A stretch of DNA of 64,000 nucleotides from Planctomycetaceae bacterium (GCA_902630355.1 CACOUL010000006.1:53057-117056); one strand, 5' to 3'; counted from the stretch's first letter, positions 17,523-26,366 are shown. Numbers and translations: made by a program. Notes: generated by a model not told the origin, from the letters alone.

Positions 17523-17551
17523 TCGATCTAATCGAGCCTTGGCGTTATAAT
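17523..17551 (+). promoter_or_regulatory. Putative promoter of the galU-glucuronokinase pair
   Basis: A perfect TATAAT is at 17546-17551, with only a weak -35 candidate near 17523. A predicted start near 17558 puts the 21-base tandem duplication in the mRNA leader. Confidence 0.4.
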
Positions 17552-17569
17552 TGGCCCCTTTCCTCGCAG

Positions 17570-17611
17570 GCCGGTGGCTACAACATAAGAGCCGGTGGCT
17601 ACAACATAAGA
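17570..17611. repeat. Exact 21-base tandem duplication in the galU leader
   Basis: GCCGGTGGCTACAACATAAG plus a final A occurs twice head to tail at 17570-17590 and 17591-17611, without mismatch. The second copy supplies part of the AGAGGA ribosome binding site of galU. The lack of divergence suggests a recent duplication. Confidence 0.95.
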
Positions 17612-17623
17612 GGACACTTGCGA

Positions 17624-18502
17624 ATGTCAATTGATCTTGCCGTTGTACCAGTCGCAGGCCGGGGCACGCGATTGTTGCCGCTGACCAAAAGCCAACCGAA
17701 AGAAATGCTTGCCGTAGGCCGCTCGCCGGTGGTCCAGTATGTGGCCGAGGAGTTGCATCGCTGTGATATTCATCGGCTGATCTTTGTGACCGGTCCCGGA
17801 AAAGCGGCCATCGAAAATCATTTCGATACCGACAACGAACTGATCCAGCACCTGCGCGAAACGGGGAAAGAGGAAATCTTGCAGGATCTCTCCTTCGAGC
17901 GGGAAGATTTGGAATTTTTCTATACGCGGCAGCGTCAGCAACTTGGCCTTGGACACGCGGTATTATGTGCCAAACCGTTGGTTGGTGATCAAAATTTCGT
18001 CGTCGCCCTCGGAGACTCAATCCTGGGCGTGAGTGCCCAGTCGCAAGTCGTGCGGACGATGGCCGAGCAGTTTGAGCAGCAGGGTGTCGAGGCGGTGATC
18101 GCCTTTGAGCAGGTGCCCGCCGAAGATGTGGTGCACTACGGTATTGCCGAACCGAAGGGCACTGTTGATGCCATCTTTGAACTGGCTGACCTTGTGGAAA
18201 AACCGTCGGTGGCCGAGGCACCGAGCCAACTGGCAGTGGCGGCTCGCTATGTTTTCAGTAGCAAAATTTTTGATTGCCTCGAGCGCACGCAACCGGGCAA
18301 GAACAATGAAATCCAACTGACCGATGCAATCCGGATGTTGATTCAAGATGGGGGACGAGTGCTCGGCGTACGCTTGCCGGAGACCGAGCGGCGTTACGAC
18401 ATCGGTTCCTACGAGCGCTACTTCGAAGCCTTTGCCGAGTTTGCCCTGGCCGATCCCGATTACGGCCCCGCCTTTCGGGCTGCGATTGAAAAATTGCTTT
18501 AA
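17624..18502 (+). CDS. galU: UTP-glucose-1-phosphate uridylyltransferase family protein
   Basis: Forms UDP-sugars from UTP and sugar 1-phosphates. The nucleotide-binding motif GRGTRLLPLTKSQPKEML is intact. VVALGDSILG carries the metal-binding Asp, ALEQ-like EAVIAFEQVPAEDVVHYGI and LVEKPSVAEAPS are the usual GalU segments, and NNEIQLTDAIR lies in the C-terminal third. The protein has 292 residues, normal for bacterial GalU. The ATG at 17624 has AGAGGA nine bases before it; a TTG at 17618 is too close to that site. Because the next gene resembles glucuronokinase, the physiological substrate may be glucuronate 1-phosphate as well as, or instead of, glucose 1-phosphate. Confidence 0.9.
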   Translation: MSIDLAVVPVAGRGTRLLPLTKSQPKEMLAVGRSPVVQYVAEELHRCDIHRLIFVTGPGKAAIENHFDTDNELIQHLRETGKEEILQDLSFEREDLEFFYTRQRQQLGLGHAVLCAKPLVGDQNFVVALGDSILGVSAQSQVVRTMAEQFEQQGVEAVIAFEQVPAEDVVHYGIAEPKGTVDAIFELADLVEKPSVAEAPSQLAVAARYVFSSKIFDCLERTQPGKNNEIQLTDAIRMLIQDGGRVLGVRLPETERRYDIGSYERYFEAFAEFALADPDYGPAFRAAIEKLL

Positions 18503-18536
18503 CGCCACTTTTTGCGCAGTCGAGGATACACACTCG

Positions 18537-19559
18537 ATGGAACTGATCAGAAAAAAAGCATTTGCCCGTGCCGGACTGATCGGCAACCCGTCCGATGGCT
18601 ACCACGGCAAGACGATCTCGATCGGACTCGGTAATCTTTGGGCCCAGGTCTCGCTGTACGAATGGGAGCAGATCGAGATTGTCTGGAGCCAGGAGGATCG
18701 CAGTCGCTTCGATTCGATCGAGCAACTCGCAGACGATGTGGTGCTGCATGGCTATTATGGCGGCGTGCGGCTGGTGAAGGCAACGATCAAACTTTTTGTC
18801 GATTACTGCCGCCGCGAAAATGTCGCGTTGCACGACCGTAACTTTTCAGTGAGGTACGAGAGCAATATCCCGCGGCAGGTCGGGCTCGCCGGCTCGAGTG
18901 CGATTATCATCGCCACGCTTCGCTGCCTGATGGAGTTTTACGACATCGAGATTCCGCTCGACGTGCAGCCGTCGCTGGCGCTGGCGGTGGAGCGAGAGGA
19001 GTTGGGCATCGGCGCCGGTTTACAGGACCGGGTCTCGCAGGTGTACCAGGGTGCGGTCTTCATGGATTTCGGTGAGGCGACGATGCGCGAGAAGCAGGGG
19101 TTTGCCTGCGGACAATACGAACCGCTCGATGTGGCCCAGTTGCCGCCCTTGTATGTCGCCTACAGCACCAACGAAAGCGAACCGACCGAGGTGGTCCACA
19201 ACGATCTGCGGGCCCGTTACGAGCAGGGCAATCCGGATGTGATCGCCGCGATGGAGCGGTTTGCACAGATCACTGTCGCGGCCAAGGCCGCACTCGCCGA
19301 GGACGATGTGGTAGGTTTCGGACAACTGGTGGACGAGAACTTTGATCTTCGCCACAGCATCTGCAACGTGGCCTCGGGACAGGAGCGGATGGTTCGCGTG
19401 GCCCGCGAGGCGGGCGCGACGGCCAAATTCGCCGGCTCCGGTGGGGCGATTATCGGTACGCTTCCCGATGAGGGCACGTTTGACCGCTTAGTCGAAAAAC
19501 TCGGGCCCCTCGATTGCCGGGTGATCCGCCCCGAATTTGTGCCCTCGCTCGCCCAGTGA
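18537..19559 (+). CDS. GHMP kinase, glucuronokinase-like
   Basis: A 340-residue sugar kinase of the GHMP superfamily. The N-terminal ARAGLIGNPSDGYHGKTIS matches the opening of plant glucuronokinases. The GHMP phosphate-binding motif 2 is PRQVGLAGSSAIIIA (112-126), and motif 3 is AKFAGSGGAIIGTL near the C-terminus. Glucuronokinase makes glucuronate 1-phosphate, which a UDP-sugar pyrophosphorylase turns into UDP-glucuronate. The gene lies 34 bases after galU, with GAGGA ten bases before the ATG, so the two are probably one operon. The longer reading from 18348 overlaps galU and lacks similarity. Substrate specificity is inferred from motif resemblance and context; other GHMP sugar kinases remain possible. 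Confidence 0.8.
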   Translation: MELIRKKAFARAGLIGNPSDGYHGKTISIGLGNLWAQVSLYEWEQIEIVWSQEDRSRFDSIEQLADDVVLHGYYGGVRLVKATIKLFVDYCRRENVALHDRNFSVRYESNIPRQVGLAGSSAIIIATLRCLMEFYDIEIPLDVQPSLALAVEREELGIGAGLQDRVSQVYQGAVFMDFGEATMREKQGFACGQYEPLDVAQLPPLYVAYSTNESEPTEVVHNDLRARYEQGNPDVIAAMERFAQITVAAKAALAEDDVVGFGQLVDENFDLRHSICNVASGQERMVRVAREAGATAKFAGSGGAIIGTLPDEGTFDRLVEKLGPLDCRVIRPEFVPSLAQ

Positions 19560-19611
19560 GCCGTCGTGGTGTGCCCCACCGTTTGACCCACCGGTACCGT
19601 GCGGCGAGACT

Positions 19612-21186
19612 ATGGGCATGGAAATGCACTCTGGCAAACATGGAAACGCCCAGCGGCTCACCCGCCGGCGACTATTTGAAGCAACGGCCGGTGCCGGACT
19701 CGCCCTACCGCTGACCGGTATTGCGAGTCGTGCCCGAGCGGCTGTGCCCAAAAATCGCAGCGACCGAGTGGCCCGGGAAAACGCGCAGCCGGGCACACGC
19801 GATTGGATGCTCGCCTGCACACTGGTCGACGACGACAACCGTCGTCGCAGCTCACGGATCGAAGGCTATGCATCCGCGCCGAGCGTGCGGCCGGGCGAGA
19901 CGCTCGAGCTCAAAGTCAGCACCCGGCCCGCATCTCCTTTCACCATCGACATCTATCGCACCGGCTACTACCAGGGCACCGGTGGCCGGCACATGATGCG
20001 ACTCGGCCGCTTTGAGGGTCAGCCGCAAGCAGAACCCCCGGTGGGCGAGGACCGCTTGCGGGAATGCACGTGGGAAACCTCAGCGGAGCTTGCCATCCCC
20101 GACGATTGGCTCAGCGGTGTCTATCTAGCCAAACTCACCGCCGAGAAAGATGGCGCGCAAAGCTACATCATCTTCATCGTCCGTGATGATCGGGAGTGCG
20201 ATTTTCTCTTTCAGGTCAGCGATGCGAGTTGGCTCGCCTACAATCTCTGGCCGGGTGGCTTTTCGCTCTACAACGATGGAGAAAATCCCCGGGCCTACTG
20301 CGGCCCCGGCGTTTCAGTCAGTTGGGACCGGCCGTATGCGTGGAATTGGCACGGCCACAAGGCACCGCTCACCCTCGGTAGTGGCGAATATTTTCTCTGG
20401 GAGTATCCGCTCGCCTACTGGATGGAAAAGGAGGGCTACGACGTCTCCTACATCAGCACGCTCGACACGCACACCGATCGGCTCGGCTTGCGCCGCTCCA
20501 AAAGCTTTCTCTCGGTCGGTCACGACGAGTACTGGTCGCTGGCCATGTTCGACAACGTGAGGCAGGCGGTCGATGCGGGAATGAATGCCGCCTTTTTCAG
20601 TGGCGATACCTGCTGGTGCGTGATCCCCTTTCTTCCCAATGCGGCGGGCGAAAAATATCGCACGATCACGCGGCAGGGCCTGTTCGGTCCGCTCGACGAT
20701 GAAGCAGAAACTCCCGAAGCGCTGGCCGAGTGCCTGGCCCGCTATCCGGGCACCCAAAAGTTGCCGACACTCGCGCCCTCCGAGGGCCTTTTGATCGGAG
20801 CCCGCAACGTCTATCCCTACATGGGCATCGCCGATTGGATTTGCCGCGACGATTCGCACTGGTTGTACGAAGGCACCGGCATGCAGAATGGCGATTCGAT
20901 TTCGGGACTGATCGGCTGGGAATGGAACAGCGGTCCGGCAGAAATTCCCGGCCTGAGCGTGGTGGCCAGCGGCGAGGTAAGCGATGGCTACGGGGGCGAC
21001 GGACATTATCATGCCACGATCTATCCGGGCAAAAAAGACAACTGGGTTTTCAATGCCTCGACCTGGTGGTGGTGGGACGGGCTGGCCACACCGCCCGGTT
21101 GCGTACGGGTGACCGACCGGCTCAAAGGACCGGACGAGCGGGTGCAGCGGATGACCCGCAATGTCTTTGCGCGATTTCTTGCGTAA
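19612..21186 (+). CDS. Tat-exported protein, N,N-dimethylformamidase large-subunit-like
   Basis: A 524-residue protein whose N-terminus contains RRRLFEATAGAGLALPLTG and then ASRARA, a twin-arginine signal. The mature part includes YRTGYYQGTGGRHMMRLG, a region SYIIFIVRDD, the tract VSWDRPYAWNWHG, and SKSFLSVGHDEYWSLAMFDN, which are the hallmarks of the C-terminal domain of the DMFase large subunit. In that enzyme the domain binds mononuclear iron and hydrolyses a formamide; most homologues are uncharacterised. The start follows the glucuronokinase-like gene by 52 bases with a weak GGCGAGA site. No small DMFase subunit gene is visible nearby, so the substrate is unknown. Confidence 0.75.
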   Translation: MGMEMHSGKHGNAQRLTRRRLFEATAGAGLALPLTGIASRARAAVPKNRSDRVARENAQPGTRDWMLACTLVDDDNRRRSSRIEGYASAPSVRPGETLELKVSTRPASPFTIDIYRTGYYQGTGGRHMMRLGRFEGQPQAEPPVGEDRLRECTWETSAELAIPDDWLSGVYLAKLTAEKDGAQSYIIFIVRDDRECDFLFQVSDASWLAYNLWPGGFSLYNDGENPRAYCGPGVSVSWDRPYAWNWHGHKAPLTLGSGEYFLWEYPLAYWMEKEGYDVSYISTLDTHTDRLGLRRSKSFLSVGHDEYWSLAMFDNVRQAVDAGMNAAFFSGDTCWCVIPFLPNAAGEKYRTITRQGLFGPLDDEAETPEALAECLARYPGTQKLPTLAPSEGLLIGARNVYPYMGIADWICRDDSHWLYEGTGMQNGDSISGLIGWEWNSGPAEIPGLSVVASGEVSDGYGGDGHYHATIYPGKKDNWVFNASTWWWWDGLATPPGCVRVTDRLKGPDERVQRMTRNVFARFLA

Positions 21187-21267
21187 CCGCCTGATCTGGT
21201 TTGACGCGGCACGAAGCAGACGGGACAATCGCGACAACTTGCGTCACACTCCTGGCAGAAACGTTGC

Positions 21268-22959
21268 ATGTTGTCTCTGTTGTCGAAAGAACGGATCGTT
21301 GCCCCGGCTGGCTATAACCGCTGGAAAGTTCCCCCCGCTTCGATTGCAATCCACCTCTGCATCGGCTCGGTCTACGCCTGGAGTATTTTTAATCCGGCAC
21401 TCGTCAAAGTCCGGGGGGTGGTCACCAGTGCGGCCGATGACTGGACCCTCTCCGAGGTCGTCGGGATCTTCACCGTCGCCATCGCCACTTTGGGGCTGGC
21501 CGCAGCGGTCGCCGGCAAGTGGCTCGAGCGGGTCGGGCCGCGGATGGTCGGCGTAGTGGCCGCCCTCTGCTGGGGCGGCGGCTTTTTGATCGGGGGAATC
21601 GGCATCGAACTGCATCAGCTCGCGCTGCTCTATCTGGGCTACGGCGTGCTGGGCGGCATCGGGCTGGGACTCGGCTATGTTTCGCCGGTCAGCACGCTCA
21701 TCCGCTGGTTTCCCGATCGGCGGGGAATGGCGGCCGGTCTGGCGATCATGGGCTTTGGCGGTGGCGCCCTGATCGCCACGCCGATGAACGAGGCGTTGAT
21801 CCACCACTTTTACGAGCCTCCCGCCTACCTGGGCACCGTCGAGCAGGTGACCCCTCGCACGGTCGACGGCAAACGGATGGCCGACGTCGACGGGAGCGAG
21901 CGGGAGGTGGTCGTCGTCGGCCCGAGCGAAATCAAAAACATGATCCGTCCCGGCGAGGCGGGCGTGTACGTGGTGGGTACCGGCCGCACCGGCATTGCCC
22001 AAACCTTTTTTGTGCTCTCCGGTCTCTACGCGGCGGTAATGCTCGTCGCCGCCTTCGCCTATCGAATCCCGCCGGCCGACTGGCAACCTGCAAGCTACGA
22101 TACGGCAGCGGCCGAAAAGAAAAAACGCAAACTCGTCAGCAGCCATGACGTCAGCATTGAACAGGCCGTCCGCACGCCGCAGTTTTATCTCGTCTGGATC
22201 GTCCTCTGCCTGAACGTCACCGCAGGAATCGGCGTGCTGGGTGTGGCCAAAACGATGATGAGCGAAATTTTCGGCTCGGCGCTTCCATCAATCGTAACGA
22301 GCGGTTTCGCCGCTACGTTTGTGCTGATGATTAGTGTCTTTAACATGCTGGGGCGATTTTTTTGGGCCAGTGCCTCCGATTATCTGGGCCGCAAAACGAC
22401 CTACACCCTTTTTTTTATTCTTGGCATCGCCCTCTATCTGCTGATCCCCGTCACGGCGGTCGGCGTTGCCAATCAGCCTGCCCTGTTCTGGCTGGTCCTC
22501 TTCTATGCGATCGTGATGCTGATCTTCACGCTCTACGGAGGCGGCTTTGCCACGATCCCGGCCTATCTGGCCGATCTGTTCGGCACCCGGTTTGTCGGTG
22601 GCATCCACGGTCGGTTGCTCACCGCCTGGAGCGTCGCCGGAGTGCTGGGGCCGTGGTGCATCACCTGGTTTCGCGCCCGCTCGATCCGCACGGCCATCCA
22701 TGAATTGATTCCTTCGATCGATCCGGCCGAGTTTCAAAATGTATTCGGCGAACCGGTCGAAAAGTTGGAAGCGTTAGTGCAGAGCAAGACGGTCACGCTC
22801 GCCAAACTGATGGAGATTGCCCCGGCCGGCACGATCGATCCGACGAGTACCGTCTATAATTCGACGATGCTGGTGATGGCCGGCCTGTTAACCGTTGCTC
22901 TGGTGGCCAATCTTCTGGTCCGTCCGGTCGACCGGGCACACTACTTTGCCGAAGACTGA
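21268..22959 (+). CDS. MFS transporter, OFA (oxalate/formate antiporter-like) group
   Basis: Major facilitator of 563 residues, longer than the usual 400-450. The N-terminal part ASIAIHLCIGSVYAWSIFNP and GYGVLGGIGLGLGYVSPVST are typical OFA segments, as is the RWFPDRRGMAAGLAIMGFG stretch. Two large hydrophilic loops account for the extra length: one of about 80 residues at roughly 180-250, containing the run RTVDGKRMADVDGSEREVVV, and one of about 60 residues between the last two helices. The transported anion is not predictable. It lies 81 bases after the DMFase-like gene on the same strand, so uptake of a precursor or export of a product is possible. Its 3' end overlaps the convergent ceramidase gene by 19 bases. 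Confidence 0.85.
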   Translation: MLSLLSKERIVAPAGYNRWKVPPASIAIHLCIGSVYAWSIFNPALVKVRGVVTSAADDWTLSEVVGIFTVAIATLGLAAAVAGKWLERVGPRMVGVVAALCWGGGFLIGGIGIELHQLALLYLGYGVLGGIGLGLGYVSPVSTLIRWFPDRRGMAAGLAIMGFGGGALIATPMNEALIHHFYEPPAYLGTVEQVTPRTVDGKRMADVDGSEREVVVVGPSEIKNMIRPGEAGVYVVGTGRTGIAQTFFVLSGLYAAVMLVAAFAYRIPPADWQPASYDTAAAEKKKRKLVSSHDVSIEQAVRTPQFYLVWIVLCLNVTAGIGVLGVAKTMMSEIFGSALPSIVTSGFAATFVLMISVFNMLGRFFWASASDYLGRKTTYTLFFILGIALYLLIPVTAVGVANQPALFWLVLFYAIVMLIFTLYGGGFATIPAYLADLFGTRFVGGIHGRLLTAWSVAGVLGPWCITWFRARSIRTAIHELIPSIDPAEFQNVFGEPVEKLEALVQSKTVTLAKLMEIAPAGTIDPTSTVYNSTMLVMAGLLTVALVANLLVRPVDRAHYFAED

Positions 22960-24338
22960 GTTTGGGCCGATTGGTTTTCCGCAGACTGTGCAAGCGACCG
23001 CCAGATTTCGGTGATGCCTCCTTTGATGATCTGCTCGGCCACCGGTTGCGGGGGCGTCCGATACTGGCTGTTCAAACCACTGCGGCGCGGCGAGGCTTCG
23101 TAGCCGCCGAGCAGACCCATGCGATACGCCCGGGCCGTGGCTACATAGGCATGTACCCCGCCGGTGTAGCCGAAGACAAACGTATCGCGGTAGGGCGATT
23201 CCCCATCAGCCCACAGTTGATAATCGCAAAAGCTCTCGTGCGGGAGCGAAAGGATACAGAGCGTGTTGCCCAAGGCAAACCCTCGGATCGGATAGGGCAT
23301 CGTTCGCGGTTTGTTTTCTTTCGCAAGTTGTAATAGCTCTACGAGTCGCTGATCGTCGGGGTCTGCGGCCAACAATCGCTTGCACTCGGCAACCGGTGGC
23401 GGCTTCTGCAGCGGCAGTTGCACCGTGAGCGATGCGTCGCGGATTGGAGCGGGAGGCACATCCTCAAGCGAAACGCGGGTCACCGCTTGGGCGAGCACCA
23501 ACCCGGTGCGACTGCACGCCTCGAGTCCTCCTTTGAGCGGAAAGGCATTGATGTTTCCGCCGCAACCTTGCGCAAAGAGGAGCAAGCCACTCTCGGCGTC
23601 ACCGCCACCGAGCATCCGCCGCAGGTGCGCCACCGCATAGCCCGGATAGTCGGCGCTGATGAGTGTACTGGCCGAGTGGATCACGACCGGATGCGCCGCG
23701 TAGGAAAACAGGATGGCAATCCGCGTTCCGTCTTTGCGGTAGACCCCAAGCACGTCAACCCAGGGGACCACCGAGCCGTGCGGGTTGGGGGCCATCGTAA
23801 TGCCATCGCCGCGCGGCATACGGCGATTAAAGCCGATCTGCACCGCCTCGCGACCGGCACGCAGCCGGGCCGGCTCGAGACGACTCACACAGTCGACGGT
23901 AGCGGCAACCACTTTGCCGAACACCTCGCGGCCATAGGATGCTTCCGTATCGTCCTCCGGTAGAGACGCACCGGGACCGCTGTGGGTATGCGAACAGTTG
24001 AACATCACCCGCCCGGCCGGGATTCCCGTTTTTTTCTCGATCGCCGCGCCGACTGCCTCGGCATAGGGGATGCCGACACCGACTAGATCGCTCGTCACGA
24101 TCACCACCGACTGGTGTCCGTCACTGAGCACGAGAATCCGGGCAAACAGTTCGTCGGCCACCCCGGTACTCGCGCTGCCCGGTCCCACAAGCGGGATACC
24201 GATCTGTGGGGTGATATTCACTTCAGCGGCCGCTGCCCAAAAGGTTGCCACCGACGGCTCATCGGCCCGCATGGGATAAACCAGAACGGTAGCAAAGAGT
24301 GCGAGGGCATATTGGCAGCTTATTAAAATTCGCCACAT
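22941..24338 (-). CDS. Secreted neutral/alkaline ceramidase-like hydrolase
   Basis: Member of the neutral ceramidase N-terminal domain family, which includes zinc amidases cleaving ceramide and many uncharacterised planctomycete proteins. A signal peptide (MWRILISCQYALALFATVLV) precedes EVNITPQIGIPLVG, the family opening. The zinc-binding motif is FNCSHTHSGPGA, and further family segments are SYAAHPVVIHS and QGCGGNINAFP. At 465 residues it has only the catalytic domain, without the C-terminal immunoglobulin-like domain of classical ceramidases. AAGGTGG lies six bases before the chosen ATG. It is eleven bases downstream of the DoxX-like gene, so they form an operon. Many relatives lack proven ceramidase activity. 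Confidence 0.8.
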   Translation of the reverse strand: MWRILISCQYALALFATVLVYPMRADEPSVATFWAAAAEVNITPQIGIPLVGPGSASTGVADELFARILVLSDGHQSVVIVTSDLVGVGIPYAEAVGAAIEKKTGIPAGRVMFNCSHTHSGPGASLPEDDTEASYGREVFGKVVAATVDCVSRLEPARLRAGREAVQIGFNRRMPRGDGITMAPNPHGSVVPWVDVLGVYRKDGTRIAILFSYAAHPVVIHSASTLISADYPGYAVAHLRRMLGGGDAESGLLLFAQGCGGNINAFPLKGGLEACSRTGLVLAQAVTRVSLEDVPPAPIRDASLTVQLPLQKPPPVAECKRLLAADPDDQRLVELLQLAKENKPRTMPYPIRGFALGNTLCILSLPHESFCDYQLWADGESPYRDTFVFGYTGGVHAYVATARAYRMGLLGGYEASPRRSGLNSQYRTPPQPVAEQIIKGGITEIWRSLAQSAENQSAQTQSSAK

Positions 24339-24348
24339 GGAAACCACC

Positions 24349-24798
24349 TTATGCCGTTTGTTTCGCTTCGCAACTTGCTGCTAGGCGGTCATCGCGATCG
24401 ATCACCACCAGGGCTAAGAGCGTGCCGGTGAAATACATGAAATGAAACGCGGCATCTTCATATTTATGTGAAAGGCGCGCCCCGAAGCCAAGGGCCACAA
24501 ACATCAAGAGCGACCCGGCGAGTACCAGTTTCAAAAGGGGAGCCCGCTCGCGGAACCACTCGCCGAGAAAAAGGCTCACCACCGCACCGAGGCCGAGCAA
24601 CGATTCGCCGAGGGCCAACAAGAGAAACAGGGGTGTCTGGGGCAGTCCGCCGAGCGGAGTCTCGGCAAACTGTTGAACAAACCAATCGGGCGCGCTGCCC
24701 ATCATCCACTTATTCCACCCGGCCAAAACAAAGGTGATTGCAAAGAGCAGGGTAATCGCCAGACGCATCAGGGTGCGGGCCGCTCGGCAGGTCGTCAT
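24349..24798 (-). CDS. DoxX-like membrane protein
   Basis: A 149-residue protein with four predicted membrane segments, starting LMRLAITLLFAITFVLAGWN and including LFLLLALGESLLGLGAVVS and LLKLVLAGSLLMFVALGFG. The layout and the early K-W pair fit DoxX/SURF4-type proteins, whose biochemical roles are varied and mostly unknown. An AAGGAG-type ribosome site stands six bases before the ATG. The next gene downstream is the ceramidase-like hydrolase at an eleven-base gap. It could also be annotated simply as a small integral membrane protein. Confidence 0.65.
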   Translation of the reverse strand: MTTCRAARTLMRLAITLLFAITFVLAGWNKWMMGSAPDWFVQQFAETPLGGLPQTPLFLLLALGESLLGLGAVVSLFLGEWFRERAPLLKLVLAGSLLMFVALGFGARLSHKYEDAAFHFMYFTGTLLALVVIDRDDRLAASCEAKQTA

Positions 24799-24972
24799 GG
24801 GAATCTCCTTCGTTTTGTAACACGATCGATATTCGTTTCCCGATCTGTGTAACGGATGACCTGAAACTGCACAACCAGCGGTTGCCAGTCACTACCAAAA
24901 AGGGGGAGACCGAAAAAATGTCGCTTGCGGCAAATCCATCGCAACTAACTCTACTGCGAGGGGTTATTTACT

Positions 24973-25731
24973 ATGGGCAGCGAGACTAAGGGGTCGCGGG
25001 GCAAGCTCATGTCAAACCGATACAAACTCTTTTTGTTTCTCGCACTGTTGGCAGACACAGTCGCCGCGACCGAGGTCGAGAAAATTCGATTTCCGACCGG
25101 CGACGACCGACTGCCCGCCTTCCGGGCGATACCCGAGGGGGATGGTCCCTTCCCGGTTGTCCTCTTTTTGCACGGGGGACGCGGCGGCAAAGTGGGGGGT
25201 GATCCCCGAGCATCGCTCGCCGCGCTGGCACGCAGCGGTTACGTCGCCCTGGCCCCGATGCGACTCGGGGGCACCACCCTCAAAACCGAAATCGACCAAA
25301 CGCGATGTGCGCTCGCGTATCTAAAAAATCTGCCGCGAGTCGATCCGCAGCGGATGGCGGTGATCGGTTTTTCGCGAGGGGGCCTGCTTGCGCTGATCGC
25401 TGCAGTCGAGCACACCGATCTGCGGGCGGCGATCCTGATGGCCCCTGCCCCCGGTCGCGGAGCACTCGATCGGGCGCTCGGTCGCGCGTCGCCACCGATG
25501 CCGCCGGTCCTAATCTTGGTCGCCGAGAATGACACCCGACAGGCCGACCACGTGGCACTTGCTCGGCAGGCAATGCAGAAACTGCGCGGCAAGGGTGTCG
25601 AGGCGGAATGGATTCTCTATCCCCCGTTCGGTCCACCGGCGGCAGACGGCCATCAGCTTTTCTTTCGGGTGCGGGACGACTACTGGAATGATGTGCGCAC
25701 TTTTCTGACGCGACATCTGCAAACCGATTAG
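24973..25731 (+). CDS. Exported dienelactone hydrolase-like alpha/beta hydrolase
   Basis: Alpha/beta hydrolase of 252 residues with a signal peptide (RYKLFLFLALLADTVAA). The nucleophile elbow is VIGFSRGGLLAL, so the nucleophile is serine rather than the cysteine of classical dienelactone hydrolase. PVVLFLHGGRGGK provides the oxyanion region; the acid is in LVAENDTRQ and the histidine in ADGHQLFF. The ATG at 24973 has GAGGGG nine bases upstream; an ATG at 25009 would give a shorter and more conventional signal peptide. An AhpD-like gene follows by 95 bases. The substrate is unknown; many exported planctomycete relatives are annotated only as DLH family. Confidence 0.8.
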   Translation: MGSETKGSRGKLMSNRYKLFLFLALLADTVAATEVEKIRFPTGDDRLPAFRAIPEGDGPFPVVLFLHGGRGGKVGGDPRASLAALARSGYVALAPMRLGGTTLKTEIDQTRCALAYLKNLPRVDPQRMAVIGFSRGGLLALIAAVEHTDLRAAILMAPAPGRGALDRALGRASPPMPPVLILVAENDTRQADHVALARQAMQKLRGKGVEAEWILYPPFGPPAADGHQLFFRVRDDYWNDVRTFLTRHLQTD

Positions 25732-25826
25732 TGGGGTATCGACGCGCAGGGCCGCGTGACGTACAACGGCACTCCCACTAAAGATAGAACACCACCCACA
25801 ACACAACCTGATCAGGAGAAGCAGCG

Positions 25827-26366
25827 ATGCCCCGTTTGCACGTCGTCGACCCGAGTGAAGCCACCGGAGAAGTAAAGGAAATATTTGGCGCCTTCGAGCA
25901 GAAGCTCGGTAAGGTGATCAACATCTTTAAGGGCATGGGCAATAGTGCTGCGGCGTTGAAGGCCTACACGGGTCTTTCCGGCGCACTAGCCGCCGGCGAA
26001 CTAGCGGCAGAGGATCGAGAGGCCATCTATCTTTCCCTGAGTGAAAAGAATGATTGCGGATACTGTGTTGCGGCGCATACGATGCTCGCGCAAAAGGCAG
26101 GACTCTCGGCCGATGAAGTGATCGAGTTTCGCCGTGGCGGTTCGAGCAATGCCCAGCGAGACGCACTGATCAAATTCGTCTTTCGCGTCGTCGAGACCAA
26201 CGGATTTGTCGACGATGCTGACGTCGAAGCGGTCCGCAGTGCCGGTTACAGCGACGCGCAAATCGCCGAGTCGGTGGCAATGATCGCATTGGTCAGCTAC
26301 ACCAACCTGTTCAACCACGTGTTCGGTTCGGAACTCGATTTTCCGGCAGCACCCGAGTTGACTTGA
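25827..26366 (+). CDS. Carboxymuconolactone decarboxylase/AhpD-like protein
   Basis: A 179-residue alpha-helical protein of the AhpD/CMD family. The redox motif is CGYC at 77-80 with a following histidine, NDCGYCVAAHTML, as in AhpD-type peroxidase-related enzymes that use a CxxC and proton-relay residues. REAIYLSLSEKNDCGYC matches the catalytic helix. AGGAGA lies before the ATG with suitable spacing. The presence of both cysteines argues for a thiol-peroxidase or disulfide-reductase role rather than carboxymuconolactone decarboxylation. It may be an isolated stress gene; the upstream DLH-like gene is 95 bases away. Confidence 0.85.
   Translation: MPRLHVVDPSEATGEVKEIFGAFEQKLGKVINIFKGMGNSAAALKAYTGLSGALAAGELAAEDREAIYLSLSEKNDCGYCVAAHTMLAQKAGLSADEVIEFRRGGSSNAQRDALIKFVFRVVETNGFVDDADVEAVRSAGYSDAQIAESVAMIALVSYTNLFNHVFGSELDFPAAPELT

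Noticed and set aside
17484-18221. Upstream extension of the membrane-protein frame on the minus strand
   Set aside because: It runs antisense through galU, has no signal or family similarity, and the membrane protein has a natural start at 17483.
21244-22146. 300-codon minus-strand open frame
   Set aside because: It is antisense to the MFS transporter and shows no family similarity.
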